Shown: piece by piece, positions 1 to 12,263 of the stretch
Layout: each line of letters opens with the position of its first letter
How positions within the stretch are numbered: the first letter of the stretch is position 1
Source of the DNA: Perkinsus marinus ATCC 50983
Lineage: Eukaryota; Perkinsozoa; Perkinsida; Perkinsidae
Length of the DNA stretch: 52,424 nt
NCBI RefSeq assembly: GCF_000006405.1
Contig: NW_003202922.1
Coordinates: 500,733-553,156, forward strand
Direction of reading: 5' to 3'
The notes under the pieces: generated by a model
Seen by the model: the letters and a program-made list of their open reading frames with translations, nothing else
Database searches by the model: none
Told to the model about the DNA's origin: nothing
Made by a program: the position numbers and the translations under genes

Positions 1-185
1 TGAAGAATGTCACTGCAGGATCGGCAGCAGCATGAGGAGGCGAGTGACCTCGTCATACCATTGTTAACCACCCCGCCCCGGCGATATAGCATCTCATCAG
101 AACGTAGGAGCCTATCGTTGTGGATCTGTGGGGAATTGCACAGGCTGTGCCGCTCAGCCAGGCTCCGTATTCGCATCAATATCTA

Positions 186-3006
186 ATGTTTCCTTCAGAA
201 TCTTCCTCGGCGTCCTCAGCCGAGGATATACAGAACAGTGAGCTGAACAAAGTAGCGACCGTTGCCTCGACTATGAGGTCCCATCATCTGCTCCGTGTAT
301 GGAGTTATGTCCCTGATGTGGCACCAATATTCTACCCGGACAACGTACGAAGGTGAGTACTTCTGTCTCGTGTGCTCATCGGAAGAGGTACTTGCTGACG
401 CTCCCTCAGGCGTCAGTTTTCGGACTCTGAACTATTGGGCACCCCGATCGCCAAGAATATAACTCGACGCGTCCGTGCTTATACGGCTGATTCGATCAAC
501 GTAAGAACCGGTCGGTTCTCGCCGGTCCCTACTGAATGAATGCCATGATTCGTGGACTATCGTAGTAGCATAACAGGACCATGCGCCACCGCGAGTGGTC
601 GCTGGTTCGATCCCTGGTGCTAGGCATTTCTCCCATCCTTGCTATCAATAGCCCTCAGGCCGTCTTGAAGGTGGAGCCTGTCCTCGATAACCCAGGCGAC
701 TGGATGTGGTGGAGCCCCGCGGAAGGGACAGAAGGTGTTTCCTTTACCTCTAGCAGTCATTGTGCCTCTCCATCCAGACCGCAGGTGGTAACAGAGGCTT
801 CGTGGATCGAGTGGAGGAGCAACTCGAGCATGGCTACATCCCAGAGGCCCCCATTGTGACAGTCGATGACCTACAGGTGAGTACTAATAAGTTCACTCCT
901 ATTCACATCAATCTTCGGTAGAATATACCAAGTCAAACTGGAATCGGCATTACCCCTATAGAGATGATAGCCCGGAGGGAGGAATTCATGGAGGCCGGTG
1001 GGATATGGTAACGCCAGCAAAGGTGAATATCACACTCATCCCCGAGCCGAGCACTAAGCTCTTCTCGTCTTGCTCCCGGCTCGGATTGACCGGCGTTTGT
1101 CGGCCTAGTCTTCTGACCGCTCCGACACTTCACGTTAGTCGTCGATGAATAGTAGCCTCAGGTCGTCAATCTTCAATCTCACCACGGCTACCTTGGGCGC
1201 AGGAGTTCTGTCCCTACCCTATGCTTTCCGTAGCTCCGGCTATCTCGTGGCTTCCCTGTGTCTACTAGTCTGTGCCATTCTCTCGAACATAACCATCGGT
1301 TATATCCAGGTGGGTTGAACATTGATCCTTTTCCGGCACTGTGCAGTGAGTATCAGGAGTGCATGGACGTCTCGAGGTGCCAGACGTTTGAAAAGTTGGC
1401 TTTCAGCTGCAGTCCTAATCCAGTTTGGGGTCGAAGGTATCGCAGGGTGAGAACGCGGTCCTCTTTAGCTCTGTTTGGTGCCTCAGATTTGCCCTCTTCA
1501 CCATCATCAGTGTCATAACCTTTTGTTTTGGTGCTGCTGTTGGTTACCTCATTACCATCGGACAGATAGGTGGGTCTCAACAGCGCAAGTCCAATGTCTA
1601 ATCACTGCTTGTGAGACACTAATCATGTGGTATCCATGTTCTAGCTTATACTATCGCCTGTGCACTGCTCTCCTTCCCACTACCTACCGCGGCCGAGAGT
1701 GCTCAGAGCTCGTCGGGCACTGATATCATGCTCTGTATACTGGTATTGGTGGTATTATACCCACTTTGCCTGGCCGAGAAAGTCAACGAGCTTCGAATTC
1801 TTAGCTTGATCGGTAAGCTCTGGAAGGGATTCACTCATGGGGTCTCAACGGTCTCTCTTGATGACCATTGTTGTCGATTATTTGTCTTCAGGCGTGGTGT
1901 CTGTATTCTTACTCGTTTTCGTTGTCATTTTTCAAGCGATCATGAGGGGGCATCAGGAGGAGCAGAGCATGCTGCCTCTGCTTCCGGCCTGTGGTTCGTC
2001 TGGTGTAAGGCATTGATTCCTGTCAGCTTGGAGCTCAGTTCCAGGACCTGTACTACTGTATAGATTGTTCGTACGATGTCCTTGGCAACCTTCGCCTTTG
2101 CATGTCAATCGAACGTTCCTGCGATATATGCGGAACTGAAAGAGTCCGAGACTCGAAGGCTTTGCCGGGTATCAATATTGGGCTGAAGCCTCCATGATGC
2201 GTTCCGTTAGGCTACCAGAATGCGGTCAGTGTCCTTCTGGGCGGTTCTCATCTGCTTTGTTGTATACTATGGGGTGGGCTTTGCTGGCGTCTACACTTGG
2301 GGGTTCGACACCAAAGATAACATACTGTACAATTACAATTCGCTATTCAAAGATAGCATCGATGTGACCATAGCTTTCATTGGTAAGCGCCTTGCCATAG
2401 CCCTCGAGGAATGCCGTTGTCATCAGCGATGGCTATTTCAATTGCGACAGCGTATCCCCTCTGCATTTTCCCTGCGAGATTTGGACTGGAATCTGCTTTG
2501 CTGGTGGGTGTTGGCAACGTTATATGTCCTGTGACCAACTCTGCGTATCAGGTTTTGTACCCGTCTCGATTTGACTCAGACGATAGCGGGCGGGCGAGCC
2601 CGGCTGTTGTGACGCTGCTAACTGCAATAACGGTGGGTTGACTCGCATTTCCTCCTCTGTGGAGATTACCGTCAGGTCCTTCTGTCGCTTGGATGTGCCG
2701 TATTGGCACCATCAATAGCACAGGTATTTGAGCTCGTAGGGAGCACCAGCGGTGCACTCACGTGTTTCATTCTACCATCGTATTTTTACGTCTGTTTAGT
2801 CACAGGTAATGTCGTCAGATGACAGCTCCTGACTGGTTGTGTCTTATTCCCCACAGATTAACTATATCAATCATTCCTATCATAGTCGTTTTGAATTAGG
2901 TAATCAAATGACCCTGAAGACGTTCGAGGCCTGGAGTGTCATGCTCATCGGCGTCGTCTTTGTTTTCATCGGCACGGCTGTTGCAATCAAGGACATGAGC
3001 GAATGA
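186..3006 (+). CDS. AAAP-family amino acid transporter, 16 exons, 579 aa
   Basis: Predicted amino acid/auxin permease (SLC36/38-like), an integral membrane protein moving amino acids across the plasma or an endomembrane. The hallmark first segment is seen at 1162-1309 (SSIFNLTTATLGAGVLSLPY), where transport begins in this family. Later exons give further hydrophobic helices and the family signature around 2064-2168 (FAFACQ, then PAIYAELK). I assembled exons 186-352, 410-500, 577-616, 785-876, 922-1007, 1162-1309, 1357-1436, 1487-1569, 1645-1812, 1892-2004, 2064-2168, 2211-2382, 2427-2503, 2552-2632, 2676-2805 and 2900-3006. All have GT-AG borders and together make 580 codons including TGA. 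The N-terminal ~125 residues before the first helix are Ser-rich and hydrophilic, so the first four exons are less certain than the rest. The 40-nt third exon is chosen mainly because it restores phase. Substrate cannot be read from the sequence. Confidence 0.9.
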
Positions 3007-3439
3007 TGTATACTTTATTTAATGCAGGTTATCACTGACCTGAGATGTACGTTAATATATGATTTGGAGAGCACGTGTATTTCGAAGTACAGTTGGAGCT
3101 TGAGTTGTCACCTCATTTCATTTTCGAGTTCTGACTGTGACTGGCGTGTAATGGCTGTCATTCATTAATCGCGCTAAGCCTAGACTTTGCAACATCATAG
3201 TGCACACTTCGAAGTGGAGATGAGGCTGACGAATGAGTTGCCACTGCCTTTTCCAATGATGTATATCAGTATAGTATCTATCACTGATTAAACTGGAGTC
3301 AGGTTTGGTAGACAGTCATAATTAATGTGGGATATTTGTTCATCGGACCACTGAACCGAGATGATGGTCAACTCCCTCCAGTTTGAGCCCCATGTTTGAG
3401 CCAATCGGAGAACCTGTAGAGCTATTTCAAGTTCCACCC
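3007..3439. other. intergenic, no gene seen
   Basis: Downstream of the transporter stop. AT-rich tracts and many stops in all frames. I see no coding exon, RNA gene or clear repeat until the direct repeat that opens the element at 3449. Confidence 0.6.
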
Positions 3440-3448
3440 CCCCAATTC

Positions 3449-5080
3449 CGTGTCTCCACTTCTGTACTAAACCACTTTTGTACTAAACGATGATAGGTGA
3501 GCGATTTATACCGGATCAGGACTTTTTCGCACGCAAACGATTAAGTTTTGTATTAAATAAAAATAAAAATGTAAATTTTTGACACCGGGTAAAACTTTAC
3601 TTCCACTTCTGTACTAAATTTTTGGGATGCTTTTGCACGGGTTAAATTTTACGACTTGGGTTTTTTTCACGCGTCTTGAAACGACCTGCCTTCCGCTACT
3701 GTGAGTGAAGCCCTCACTGCGAGGGAGAGCCGAGGACAGTCCTGCGTCTACCGAAGAGTATACATGTCGCAATTTAACAAGTCTCAACGTATAACCTCAT
3801 TCCTTGTAGTCTACAAGTGTAGACTCCTAAATTATGTCGTAATTATTACGAGCCGTTGTGCGCTCCAGCGCAGTGTACGGAGACTCATGAACCATCATAC
3901 GGTTTCCCGGTGTTTATACTTGATTGTATTACTCTGTTATTACTGTTATTGTATTGTGCGCCGTGACACCGGTGGCGTCACGTATTTCTGCATGCGTGCT
4001 GAGGCCTTGCTCGAGCACTTGCCTAGTGCTCTTAAAGGTTAGACTAAGGACAGGAGTGAGTTAAGCTTCTGATTCTTACTGGCCTGGGACTTAGGCTACA
4101 GCTCAAGTTAGTACACTGTGTTGAGGTTTACTAGCCGCTAGTGGTTATACTTCGTACGTTAAGTAACGTAGTTAAAGATATGGTTTCGGAAATCATCAAT
4201 AGATTAGGCATTATGTTCACTAGTAACTGTGGTTTTGATACATAGCGGCAAGAGTTCTGATAAGGGTGCAGACATAGTTGGGTCACCCAACTTGGGTGAT
4301 CAATGAACGCTTATCATCGTCGTCCGATATTAAGGAATTATTTGTGGAATATTTAATTGACAACTACACTCTTAGAACTCTCATAAAAAACTCAACTCAG
4401 GTATTGAATTTCCCTTCAGGTGAGAACAACATGCTAGCTGGCGTGGGAAAGATTTCGGGAAACCTGCTAATTTCTTTCCTAGTAATGCATTCAGCCGAAT
4501 GGTATCTCATACTAGCTTCATCGAACAGCGAAAGACGAAACCACTGGCGGTTAAAAACAACCACAGTGCGTCTAGCGATAACAAAAACTCCGCATAAATT
4601 ACTCCCGTAACTCTGCTGTAACAGCAGAGCTGTTGGACCGAAACATTGAGTACACGTTTTGAACCATACAGCTGGCGTAGGGCTTGTACAAGAGAACCTG
4701 AAGACGTGACCGACATATTCATACTCTCCATGAAATTCACCTGACCATCCGACAGAGCATAGCCACCCCCATATCCACAATGTCATCAGGAATAGTACTT
4801 CCTTGAGTCAGGAGCTCTGCTTTGTTTTCGACCGTGACGGAGAGCTATTCGATCAACTATTTGCCATGTTTGTTCTAAGGCGAGCGCTATTCCATTTGGT
4901 TCAGAAGTGGTTTGAGAGTGTTGCAAGCCCAATCAACTGGGTCAAATTTTCCACAAAAGGAACGATTTTAGCACAAAAGTGGTTCGCGGAGCGAAGCGCT
5001 TCCCGAGGGGAAGTTTTCAAAATTGGGGCGAGCGCTACTTGATCTGGTTCAAAAGTGGATTGGTACAAAAGTGGCGTAAT
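3449..5080. mobile_element. putative non-autonomous DNA transposon with subterminal inverted repeats
   Basis: About 1.6 kb bounded by imperfect inverted repeats and by the 9-bp direct repeat CCCCAATTC at 3440-3448 and 5081-5089, which would be the target duplication. On the left the unit CCACTTYTGTACTAAA occurs at 3456-3471, 3472-3487 and 3603-3618. On the right the same unit appears inverted near 4903, 4974, 5052 and 5063-5075 (GTACAAAAGTGG). Clusters of short subterminal repeats in opposite orientation at the two ends are typical of DNA transposons. The interior (3620-4900) has only short ORFs with no transposase motif, so it is presumably mobilised in trans. The superfamily is not clear: a 9-bp duplication would suit MULE, 8 bp hAT. 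The extreme termini match poorly, so the exact ends are inferred. Confidence 0.55.
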
Positions 5081-5089
5081 CCCCAATTC

Positions 5090-5452
5090 ACCCCTGAAAG
5101 AGTTATCATGCACTCAGTGAGTCATGACTATACAAGAATCTCCACCTGCCTCTGTATGATACTTTCCGTCACCCATCAATTCATGAATGACCCTTCCCCT
5201 CAGTCGGTTATTGAATCCCGTGATATTCTCGGTGCGCTGGCAGTATACACAATTTGCACGGCTGCGCTCGACTGTGACACAACTCAAAAAGTTGACAGAA
5301 ATGGAAGTATCCGTGAACAATGGTACGGAGTACAATCGTCGTCCATGCATTATTGAGGGTTTCTCTATTGCGGCCGTGTCTCAGTACGCAACATCTGCTA
5401 CGGACATGGCAGCCCTAAATCGGCAAGGGAAGCCTCACTTTACGTGACACTG
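5090..5452. other. intergenic, no gene seen
   Basis: Stretch between the inverted-repeat element and the 3' end of the FYVE-like gene, which lies on the minus strand. Short overlapping ORFs on both strands show no recognisable protein. It should contain the 3' UTR of the minus-strand gene. Confidence 0.5.
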
Positions 5453-6664
5453 CTATCTGGAATTTGGCGTCGTTGATAGTGTTCCGCAGCCATCGGAGGA
5501 GCCCAGACTGGACCCTAGTATCCGTTGCATTAGCTAACACACAATCATGTACTAGCAGTGAGGACGGTGCAGAGGGACGATCAACGCGGGGGAGAGGGTC
5601 TGTTGCAACTCACTTGACTGCAACGCTGCCACTTCACGCTGTAACTCCACGAGGACCTGAGCAGCGCATGCCGCTGAGTCGGTTACGCAATAATTACTCG
5701 TAAACGCTGATTGACGGCTTTCTCCAGAGGAGTGACCTCCGCTGCAATCTCGGGCGGAGTAGAGCCCAGCTGGGTCACCAACCTGTTACAGGATATAACC
5801 CACGTCGGCCAGGGGTCCTCAGAGATTCAGCTCACCGAGCCAGGCCTTCGTAATTCCTCATCACGCTGTCGAACTCAGTCGTGGCGGCGCAAGTGTCGTT
5901 ATGGATCCGCATCATCGTTTGCCGCTTAGACGGGAGTCCTTCGAGGGGATTGTGATGGTACTGGAGTAGCTTCACTAGTCTGAATAAGAGCCCACTGAAC
6001 CCCAACATGATTTGCATGTTCATCGCCAAGACAGCTTTCAACAGATGAGACTATCACATTGACATAAGCGTACAGGGGATCGAGGTTATTGAGCTGACGG
6101 CAAGCGAGAATAGGGTGCTCACGTTGCACAGCTCTCACACAGTTTACAAATTCCGCTGCTTGCACTGTTTGCTCGGGGCAAAACAGATGTTGGACGACCG
6201 CTGAACGAGCGACACCTTCCACAGAGCAGTCGATGGCAGAGGTAGCAGACTTTGGCCGAGGGACCGAGAAACGATCGGGATAGAGATGCTGAGAGCAGCA
6301 GCAGGAACAGCTGGAGGGACTTGCAAGCGAATGAGCGCCTTCCTACCACCGCACTCTTCACATGCTGATACGGTGGCCATCCTGATGGATGTTGCAGCAT
6401 GTGCCGCCTCGCCATCTACGAGAGACTCTAGCTTCTTCGCATCTCCGCGCAAAACCTGAGGGAGGGACTTTCCTATGATCAATGCTCTTCAAATGTCAAT
6501 AGAGTAGTTTGATAACAGTGATCTAACGCGACGGATCCAAAGCCAGGGAGAAGTGATGACGCACCTACTGCGTGTCGGAAGGTCCACTGTCTCTCTAAGC
6601 TGAACTGTGCTTGTTGCTGTTGCCGCTCACGACAGAATAGGGTACTCAAATCTCGGCTAGCCAT
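5453..6664 (-). CDS. FYVE-like zinc-finger protein with coiled coil, 8 exons, 244 aa
   Basis: Exons on the minus strand: 6664-6565, 6484-6347, 6288-6123, 6034-5932, 5873-5836, 5782-5698, 5656-5614, 5514-5453. All borders are GT-AG and together they make 245 codons with the stop. The product has eight cysteines in FYVE spacing: C75-x2-C78, C94-x2-C97, then after four residues C102-x2-C105, and C127-x2-C130. The core reads VCYLCHRLLCGRC where classical FYVE fingers have RHHCRxCG; the basic RHHC patch that binds phosphatidylinositol 3-phosphate is missing. A Gln-rich start and a likely coiled coil (VLVELQREVAAL) near the C-terminus complete it. Lipid binding is therefore doubtful; protein-protein binding as in FYVE-related fingers of Rab effectors is an alternative. 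The start ATG at 6664 lies 167 bp from the stop of the upstream HECT gene on the same strand. The exon model is inferred, but the cysteine pattern appears only when it is spliced this way. Confidence 0.7.
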
Positions 6665-6831
6665 AGTCAAACGAGGCCTGCTGAGACTGATTGATCAACG
6701 GCAAATTAGGAAGCGACTACTTTAGCGTCATTTAGATCAGGATTGTACAACAAGACAGTGTAGGATATCGTCGAAAGTAGAGGCATGATATTGACACAAA
6801 AGAGTTATAGAGTTAGACATATTGTCATTGA

Positions 6832-9800
6832 TCATATAAGGCCAAAACCAGTACAGTTCTCAATCGCCAATCTTATCATCTTACGGACTTTCTCCGCTGA
6901 TGAATATTCTGGTAGTAGAAGGTGGTTGAAGCACGTGTGGGCCTGATGAGGGGGAGCACGAGGATCCCATTCGACAGCCGACCCACGATACCAAAGCCAG
7001 TCGGAAACCGTCGACGTGGTTGCGGATAAATAAGGATACTCCAATTCAGAATTCGCACATATAAAGCCTCACAGCTTGTGCTGGATGCCATTCGAGATCA
7101 GAAGACTCACTTGTGGGAGACGGTCCGAATCTGGTCCCATTCGGGAGATTGTTATTCGAGACTCGACAGAGTTCAACCCGTTCGGAGGCGCTCTACTGCT
7201 ACCTACCGCATGATGACCATAGTAGTAGTACTCCCGCCCGACCTGTGATGAAGAGCAGTAGCTTGGACTTATCATCTTCAGTGCATCCTGGAGATAGTAT
7301 TGCTTCCCAAAACCACCTAACAGTCCATCTGTTACGACACAGATACAAGGAGAGGACTACCGAATGACAGGGGAGTCCTTAGTAAAGCCATCATCGTAAA
7401 TGGTGTTGGACCGTAACGCTTCGAAGTCGAGTTCCTTTCTACCGCAAATGAGGAGCTCCAAGTCAGCCGGAGTCTTGAACAGCCGTTGGAATAAAACAGA
7501 CTGCCCGATCTGGAGGAGACACGAATCGATGGGTGCTAACTCGAAACTGGAGCAGGAGATGACCCAGTATATAACAAGGAAAGATGCAAATGACTTACAC
7601 ATTTGTCGAAGCCCCGCTTGAATGACCAGAACTGCCGCGCGATGGACTCGTTGACCTTCCAGTTGATAAGCCTGAATTGGCAACCAAGTTACAAGCTGCA
7701 GTACCATACAATAGTCACTCACTTCTCCGCGTATTCGTACCGATTAGCGTTTGTAACTGCAACGTTCCGACCGTTTGATATCAAGTCGACAACAACACGC
7801 TCACCGAAGTACCTATGAACTCCTAACGTGGGAGCATGAGAACGGCACAACAACGGAGATCGATGATGCCATACAGCACTACACGAACTCTTCCCGTCAC
7901 AACTAGCCCGCATTGCGATAGGCTACTTACTCGTAATCCGTTGACATCGTTAGTCCGAATGCCGCTTGGACGTCACCATCGTAGTCCAGGAACTGCCGTA
8001 GGAACATATATCCCTCCGACGAGCAACAATATGATATACCTTTCTGATCCCCTGAGCGAACTCAGGATCGAACTCCTTCTCTAGAATCTCCAAGCTAGGC
8101 CTGTCAAGGCGGCCTTCCTTGTCTGCAGACAGGAGCTTCCTATACACTATCAAGGGGAAGTTGGCGTCCAGAATAACCTACATAGAGGTGAGGTCGTTGA
8201 GCTTGCAGATGACGCTCCTTCCCTTACCCCGCTGTATATGGCGAGACCAATGACGATCCCGAAGAGCTCGTACTGGAGGTTACTCTCAAGACACTTGTTA
8301 GAGAACCAAAACGTCCGAGTGTCCTTGTCATACTCGAACATAGCGTAGTTCTCGTCGTACATCTACCGTTCTGGAGTCGCAAATCGCAGGATATGCTGGT
8401 GGATCACCTCCTGGACTAACAGTAGGAAGAATTCCTTCTGAACTCCACCTTCGTCCACTCCCTGCTCTCCCTGGAATTGAACCTACAATGGGGCATGCTT
8501 CCGTAACAGCTACATACCTCGCCCTACTTTGAGCACTCGCTTCAGCTCGTCTGCATCAAAGGCCGCCAGTTGTCGTAGGGAATCCTCCAACTACAGAAAA
8601 CGACATATACGAAATTCAAAGTAGACCTCTGAACTCATCCATACGCACATGTCGGCACTTCGCGAAGCGTTACGATAATACTACGATAGCGGCTGTAGCA
8701 AATCCGGGCATGCGGATATGGGCTACCTCCAAAGGGATCTATTACCAAGTGATCTCTCCTAACCTTGAGTATTGTAAAGATGTCTTGAGCCATGATCAAG
8801 ATCCTTCCTCCAGGGAGCATCATACCCGATGATTGAGCCTGCGAACACCGGGCAGCAGCTTCTAGAGTGATACGGTAGTGATACCCTGAGTAAAGCATGT
8901 TGCTGTGACACTTCACGAGCATGGTGCTCGGACTCTAGCCTCAGCACACGGACCTAGACTAAGGTGATCACAAACACAGAAGTGATAGATCCATATCACT
9001 ACTCGAGCTCCCACGTCCAACACGCAAGGTGCAGTAGTCAACACTCCGAAGTCAGCCAACTGGCGCGATGCTACTCCAAGACCCCTCCGCATGTGGCGGC
9101 GCATGAGCCCTCCTTCCTCAGCTAGCATGGGCTCCATCTCAGTCCCATCCGGACGAGCTGACCAACCAGCGGCAAATAGGCTTACTACTCCACGGGATCA
9201 TAAACCCACGCCGACGACGGTTAGGAGGTCTACTATCATCAATATCCGAATTGCCTGACGGGGACGACCCTGCTGGGTCAAAGCTGTCCCGGGAGATGCT
9301 CGGCGAAGAGACTAGACTACCGTCACTTCGAGGGGGTGTTCGAACAGCTGAGAGGTCGACGCAAAGATTCGGCGAGATATGGAATCAGATGTGCAGAACT
9401 TCGATAGACTCACCGTGAGTATTGTCATTGTCATAAGTCGCTTCCGGTGGTGGTGATATGGTTGATGAGGACGAGGACGAGCTCGTAGCACGATCCCTAG
9501 TCCCAGTGTACCCTCGTGAAGCACTGAGGCTCACATTGATGATCCAGCTCCTATAAAAACAGGGGGATCAGTCCACTGCTGGTCTAGGCCACGAATGAGA
9601 GGTTGAGATGTATCATCCAGCAGCACTGCCTAACCGGTCCCCGAGGCTCACGTCACTTCGTGCCTCAGGAGAGCATCTGTCTGGCTTATCGCGTCGTTAT
9701 AGAACTCTGCTGCTGGTATGCGCTGAGGACAATAAGGAAACCTTCCAACTAGCACACTAATAAGGAATGCACCAGTCACGAGCACTCGTATGAAAGTGAT

Positions 9801-11566
9801 AATAGCTCATTCCGATCGACGCCGCCGCTTCGAATTGAGAGCGGTTGGTTACTGAGTAATCGCCGAATTACCTCAGGTCCATGTTGTTTGGTGTTAGCTC
9901 TCCAGATTGCCTAAAGCGAGAGCACCCTTGGAGCCCGAGCACCACAGAGCGACTCAGTGACCCATGCCTACAGCGATGAGCTCAAGTGCCCCCTTCATAG
10001 GTCTCCTGCATTCCGTGAGGAAACTCGTCCACTGACGGGACCGCAGCTGTACTGAGGGAATAGGAAGTGTGACCTCACTGCTAACGGTATAGACAGTGCC
10101 ATGAAAGAGGTCCCAGCACTCACATGTATCAAGCTGTATAGTGTCAAGCCCCAGTCTGCCAAGCTGTTCGAGTGTAGACCTGGAACCATCAGTGTGGTTA
10201 CAAGGACTAATGCCTATGGCCCTGTTCCTACAGAGTGATGAACTCTCGCAGCATCTCGAGCACTTTCATGAGCTGAGCCGACGTATCATAGGTTCGGACT
10301 AAGTGCTCTGCGATGGTCTTCCTAATAGGCTTATGTAAAGTAGCTAGGCCGGATAGTACAACTGCCTGACAGGAACTAGTCTTGCACGTGAACCCCTCCA
10401 ACGATAAGGATGTGTGCTACTGCGTGAGCTGTTCGCAAAGCACCAAGGCACCGCCTTACCATTTGATGGGACTCCAGCATGTCCATGAGGCCCAGAGTGC
10501 AGCAGAAGAAACCGACATAGTTCATGTCCAGCTTCTTAATGGTGGATAACTTCATGAGCTCTCTGACATGCTCCACCATCGAGGGTGCCCAACCAGTGGT
10601 TGAGACAGTAGCCGCAGCCTCTTTCAGTTCCCGTATAATGCTGACGAGCTCTATCCCTCTCAACTTGGCGTAGTTGATTAGCAGAGAGCTCGTGAAGATG
10701 TTGCCACAAGCGAGGTCAAGCAGGCCTTCTGAAGACCACTGTTGGCGCAGTGTCGTGGGGCTTGCTCGTCGTTATAGCGTGTACGAGCTGTCCTGAGCAG
10801 CAACATGAAGTGAACATGTTCAAAGATCCAAGGACTATCAATGGGTCTAGCGATGAGAATCCTAGATGGCAGATGGGTACTGGAAACCCTAGCACGCCGA
10901 GGAACTTATGGGTGGACCAGAAACGGGTATCTGGAACGATTCACTTCCCTTAAACGGTGATGTTATATGACTAATGTGATGGAAATTCCGTACAAGGAGT
11001 GGTTAAGGTGGTCTACCGTATCACCTATGGCCGCCTCAGACGGCAATTGAGAGGAGTGGCCGTCCAGTGCCAGACGCTCCTCCACCGTCTCGGGGCCTAT
11101 CCCTCGAGCGACAGAGATTGCTGCTGCCTTAGCGGCTTCGACGGGGTCTGTAGGGTTCGCTATCAGATTGTGCACGTACCTGAATGAGTGGGAGATCGTC
11201 AGCAGACTACCGAAAACAAACGTCTAAGCTCTCACTAATACGACGAGGTATCTTATGATACGTATGGTACCTCCCATTGGTCCTCATAGTCTGCTCCTCT
11301 GTCGGATGGGGCTTCCCGCCACCAGGTGCCCCTAGAGAGTTCATACAGAGGAAACAAACTAGGCAGGGGTGAGGGTGAAAGAATTTGGATTAACCCGCAG
11401 TTCTTTGTCAATAGCACATGAAGGATTATATAATAGGTATGGTTATAAATTATAAGGACTATACCTTTTCAACCTCAATTCCAAATTTCAACTTCGCCTG
11501 ACTAATGATCTCGCTAAGATACCCCCTGAGAAACTTCAATTTCGGCGATGCGCTGTGGTGGGACAT
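6832..11566 (-). CDS. HECT-type E3 ubiquitin ligase (5' part uncertain)
   Basis: The C-terminal HECT domain is clear. It runs from about 8770 ([11 protein letters not shown]) through [15 protein letters not shown] (near 8250), [23 protein letters not shown] (near 7740), [12 protein letters not shown] (near 7440) and MGPDSDRLP (near 7120) to the last exon with [11 protein letters not shown]. The catalytic cysteine codon is 6931-6933 and the stop is 6832-6834. HECT enzymes take ubiquitin from an E2 onto this cysteine and pass it to a substrate. Introns are short: the one after IYSG is 50 nt. The N-terminal half is less sure. Coding exons can be seen at about 10370-10740, 10140-10200, 9050-9140 and 11000-11170, with a possible ATG at 11564-11566 ([16 protein letters not shown]). 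I could not join all of these in phase, so a separate small gene at the 5' end is possible. No substrate-binding domain is recognised. Confidence 0.8.
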
Positions 11567-11870
11567 GAACAACATGGACAGCTCCCACTCAGCTCACTCG
11601 ATCGAATTCCCTCTCCTTCGCATGAGGATGCATTCGAGGATACCTTCGGTCGGGGAGCAGATGAAGGCTTAGAGTTGATCGATTGATCGGTGCTATTATT
11701 AAACTTGAGCTCTTTGTCATTGGCATTGTCACGAGGTAAAATCACGAGTGACTGTATATACCACACGATCAACAATACGTCTTCTCAACTATTAGAGGAA
11801 AGATCCTTTACCGGACCGGGTAAATGACGAACTCTGTTGATCAAGTTTGCCAATACCTTCCTTGGAACCA
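11567..11870. other. intergenic between HECT gene and MULE
   Basis: Ser/Asn-rich minus-strand ORF at 11536-11775 but no recognisable domain; it overlaps the proposed HECT start. Nothing else is seen. The MULE target duplication starts at 11871. Confidence 0.4.
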
Positions 11871-11881
11871 AAATGCAGGGC
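11871..11881 (+). repeat. left target-site duplication of the MULE (AAATGCAGGGC)
   Basis: Perfect 11-bp copy of the sequence at 15558-15568. MULEs usually make 8-11 bp duplications on insertion. It abuts the left inverted terminus, which begins TGCCCCACA. Confidence 0.8.
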
Positions 11882-12024
11882 TGCCCCACATCACAGCGCA
11901 ATCATATCTGAGCGCAGTCCGAAAAGCGCGCGCCATAGTGATCTAAAATACATACTGCGATATTTCAGCGCATAATTCGTTGCGCACGAGAACTTTTGAG
12001 GGCAAAGATTGGTTCTAGCTCTGG

Positions 12025-12263
12025 GTGATCCTCTTGACATTATGTTTGAATTTCAGTCTCTACGTGAAGTCTTTCAAAGGCTACCTATTCAGGAGGGATC
12101 GTAACGAGCCCGAACGTTCGAGGAGCGGCTGGAGATGCGTCAAGTCTGATCAACCTCCTGCAGGAAGTCTCAAGTGCAAAGCTCGGTTGACTATCTTAGG
12201 CGACCTTAACGGATCGGCCAACATGTTAGTTGTGAAGAATATTGATTAGGTGGCTGAGCATGT
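12025..12263 (+). pseudogene. FLYWCH-like zinc finger at the N-terminus of the MULE transposase, frame-broken
   Basis: The frame reads GYLFRRDRNEPERSRSGWRC, then CKARL and, near 12250, AEH. This fits a FLYWCH finger, which many MULE transposases carry at the N-terminus for DNA binding. The frame meets a TAG at 12247-12249 and the transposase continues in another frame from about 12264 (WGPNAGKV, the usual position after the finger's last histidine). Either a stop plus frameshift have broken the protein or a tiny intron lies here. The last histidine position reads Cys in the original frame. No independent ATG close to the finger is convincing. Confidence 0.6.
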
